In this document: in pieces, positions 17,231 through 18,008 of the stretch | How the letters are laid out: each line of letters begins with the position of its first letter | Position numbering within the stretch: position 1 is the first letter of the stretch | NCBI GenBank assembly: GCA_002297865.1 | Contig: DBKX01000126.1 | Coordinates: 1 to 18,008 of the forward strand | Source of the DNA: Lachnoclostridium sp. UBA739 | GTDB taxonomy: Bacteria; Bacillota_A; Clostridia; Lachnospirales; Lachnospiraceae | Direction: 5' to 3' | DNA: 18,008 nucleotides | The notes under the pieces: generated by a model | Told to the model about the DNA's origin: nothing | Databases searched by the model: none | The model's input: the letters and a program-made list of their open reading frames with translations, nothing else | Position numbers and translations under genes: made by a program

Positions 17231-18008
17231 ATGAATAATACTTTCTATCAAATGCTTCATTCGTTTAAGAGAACATTTACGGATACGAAGCCTCTGATAT
17301 CAAAATTTGCAACAATCGCTATAGTAATATTGATACTCGGCTCAGCTTTTTCTAATGCGTTTGATTCTCAATCTAAGTCACTTGAACCTGTACGTTTAGG
17401 ATATCTAAATGAAGACGAAGGTGAAGTTGGAAAAACTATGCTTGATAATCTTATGGAGTCAGAAGACATAGATGCATGGATTAGTTTAGTAAAGGTTAAT
17501 AGTTTTGAAGAGGGTCAGAGCTTAGCTGGTGATTCTGATGTAGCCGATGAGGATCAAATTGAAGGAATGATATATTTTGAACCAGATTTCTCGAAGAAAT
17601 ATGAGAATGATGAACCGTGTACAGTTAAGATTTATACTGGTAAGACATCACAGATGGATTCTATTATAATTAAATGTGTATTTAACACATTTACTAGCGT
17701 AGTGGATCTGAATAAGGTCATCGTTGAAGAATTTGGTACTTATATAAGTAAGGAGTACTCATCAGATAGTGGTGTTGAGGAACTTCCGATGAAATCCGAA
17801 GATAAACCAAGTGCTATGGACTATTATGCAATTGCCATGCTAATGATGTTTTTGATATTTAGTGCAGAATATGGCTGTGATGCCATAGCAGAAGACTATC
17901 TTGGAGTAATCGGAGACAGAATTAAGACTACTCCATTAAAACCATATCAGCAGTATATTGGGAAAATGTCCGGGTTATGTTTATCTTCCACATTACAAGG
18001 TCTATTTT
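17231..18008 (+). CDS. ABC-2 type transporter permease, 3'-partial
   Basis: The reading frame starts at ATG 17231 (AAAGGA at 17215-17220) and runs open to the window end: 259 complete codons, C-terminus missing. The N-terminus begins MNNTFYQMLHSFKRTF and is followed by one hydrophobic segment at about 27-40 (TIAIVILILGSAF). A long, acidic, mostly polar region (about 45-195) follows and is likely extracytoplasmic. A second hydrophobic segment starts near residue 200 (YYAIAMLMMFLIFSA). A short loop then contains KTTPLKPYQQYIGKM, the kind of segment ABC-2 permeases have before their next membrane helices. This one-helix, large-loop, several-helix plan fits the ABC-2 permease family (YhgE/drug exporter type). 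It is 29 bases behind the ATPase gene and is almost certainly its membrane partner. Confidence 0.9.
   Translation, partial: MNNTFYQMLHSFKRTFTDTKPLISKFATIAIVILILGSAFSNAFDSQSKSLEPVRLGYLNEDEGEVGKTMLDNLMESEDIDAWISLVKVNSFEEGQSLAGDSDVADEDQIEGMIYFEPDFSKKYENDEPCTVKIYTGKTSQMDSIIIKCVFNTFTSVVDLNKVIVEEFGTYISKEYSSDSGVEELPMKSEDKPSAMDYYAIAMLMMFLIFSAEYGCDAIAEDYLGVIGDRIKTTPLKPYQQYIGKMSGLCLSSTLQGLF

Noticed and set aside
1..18008. CRISPR arrays, insertion sequences, tRNA/rRNA genes or attachment sites
   Set aside because: No regularly spaced repeats, transposase frames, terminal inverted repeats or structured RNA genes were seen; similarities within the window are those expected between paralogous A, KS, DH and KR domains.

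Overview
The window is A+T-rich, every gene lies on the + strand, and genes are spaced by 23 to 147 bases. Base composition, strong GGAGG-type ribosome sites and protein style suggest a low-GC Gram-positive bacterium, most likely an anaerobic Clostridia/Lachnospiraceae-type Firmicute. That placement is inference; no rRNA or housekeeping gene is present to anchor it. The content is the 3' part of a hybrid non-ribosomal peptide / trans-acyltransferase polyketide gene cluster followed by its probable export genes.

Layout: (1) 1-5334, a 5'-truncated NRPS with the order A1-PCP1-C-A2-PCP2 plus an unusual ~180-residue C-terminal domain. (2) 5371-6585, a free-standing malonyl-CoA:ACP acyltransferase with a C-terminal extension. 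(3) 6634-11295, an AT-less PKS module KS-DH-KR-ACP. (4) 11319-16115, a second AT-less PKS module KS-DH-KR-ACP that starts at TTG. (5) A 147-base gap with a long hairpin. (6) 16263-17201, an ABC transporter ATPase. (7) 17231 to the window end, the start of an ABC-2 type permease.

How they work together (inference from family knowledge): the NRPS adds two amino acids to an upstream chain. The two PKS modules each add a malonyl-derived C2 unit, delivered in trans by the discrete AT. Both KRs look active. The second DH has an intact HxxxGxxxxP motif, while the first DH has lost its Gly and Pro. A peptide tail ending in either a dienoyl unit or a hydroxylated (statine-like) plus enoyl unit is therefore expected. 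The last PKS has no thioesterase or other release domain and ends in what looks like a docking helix, so chain release or a further module must be encoded outside the window. The ABC pair is probably for export or self-protection.

The most notable points are the vestigial condensation-like domain ending the NRPS, the degenerate first DH, the hairpin between the Shine-Dalgarno and AUG of the AT gene, the TTG start overlapping the stop of a tiny ORF at the second PKS gene, and the missing release step. I did not recognise the cluster as any specific characterised pathway.
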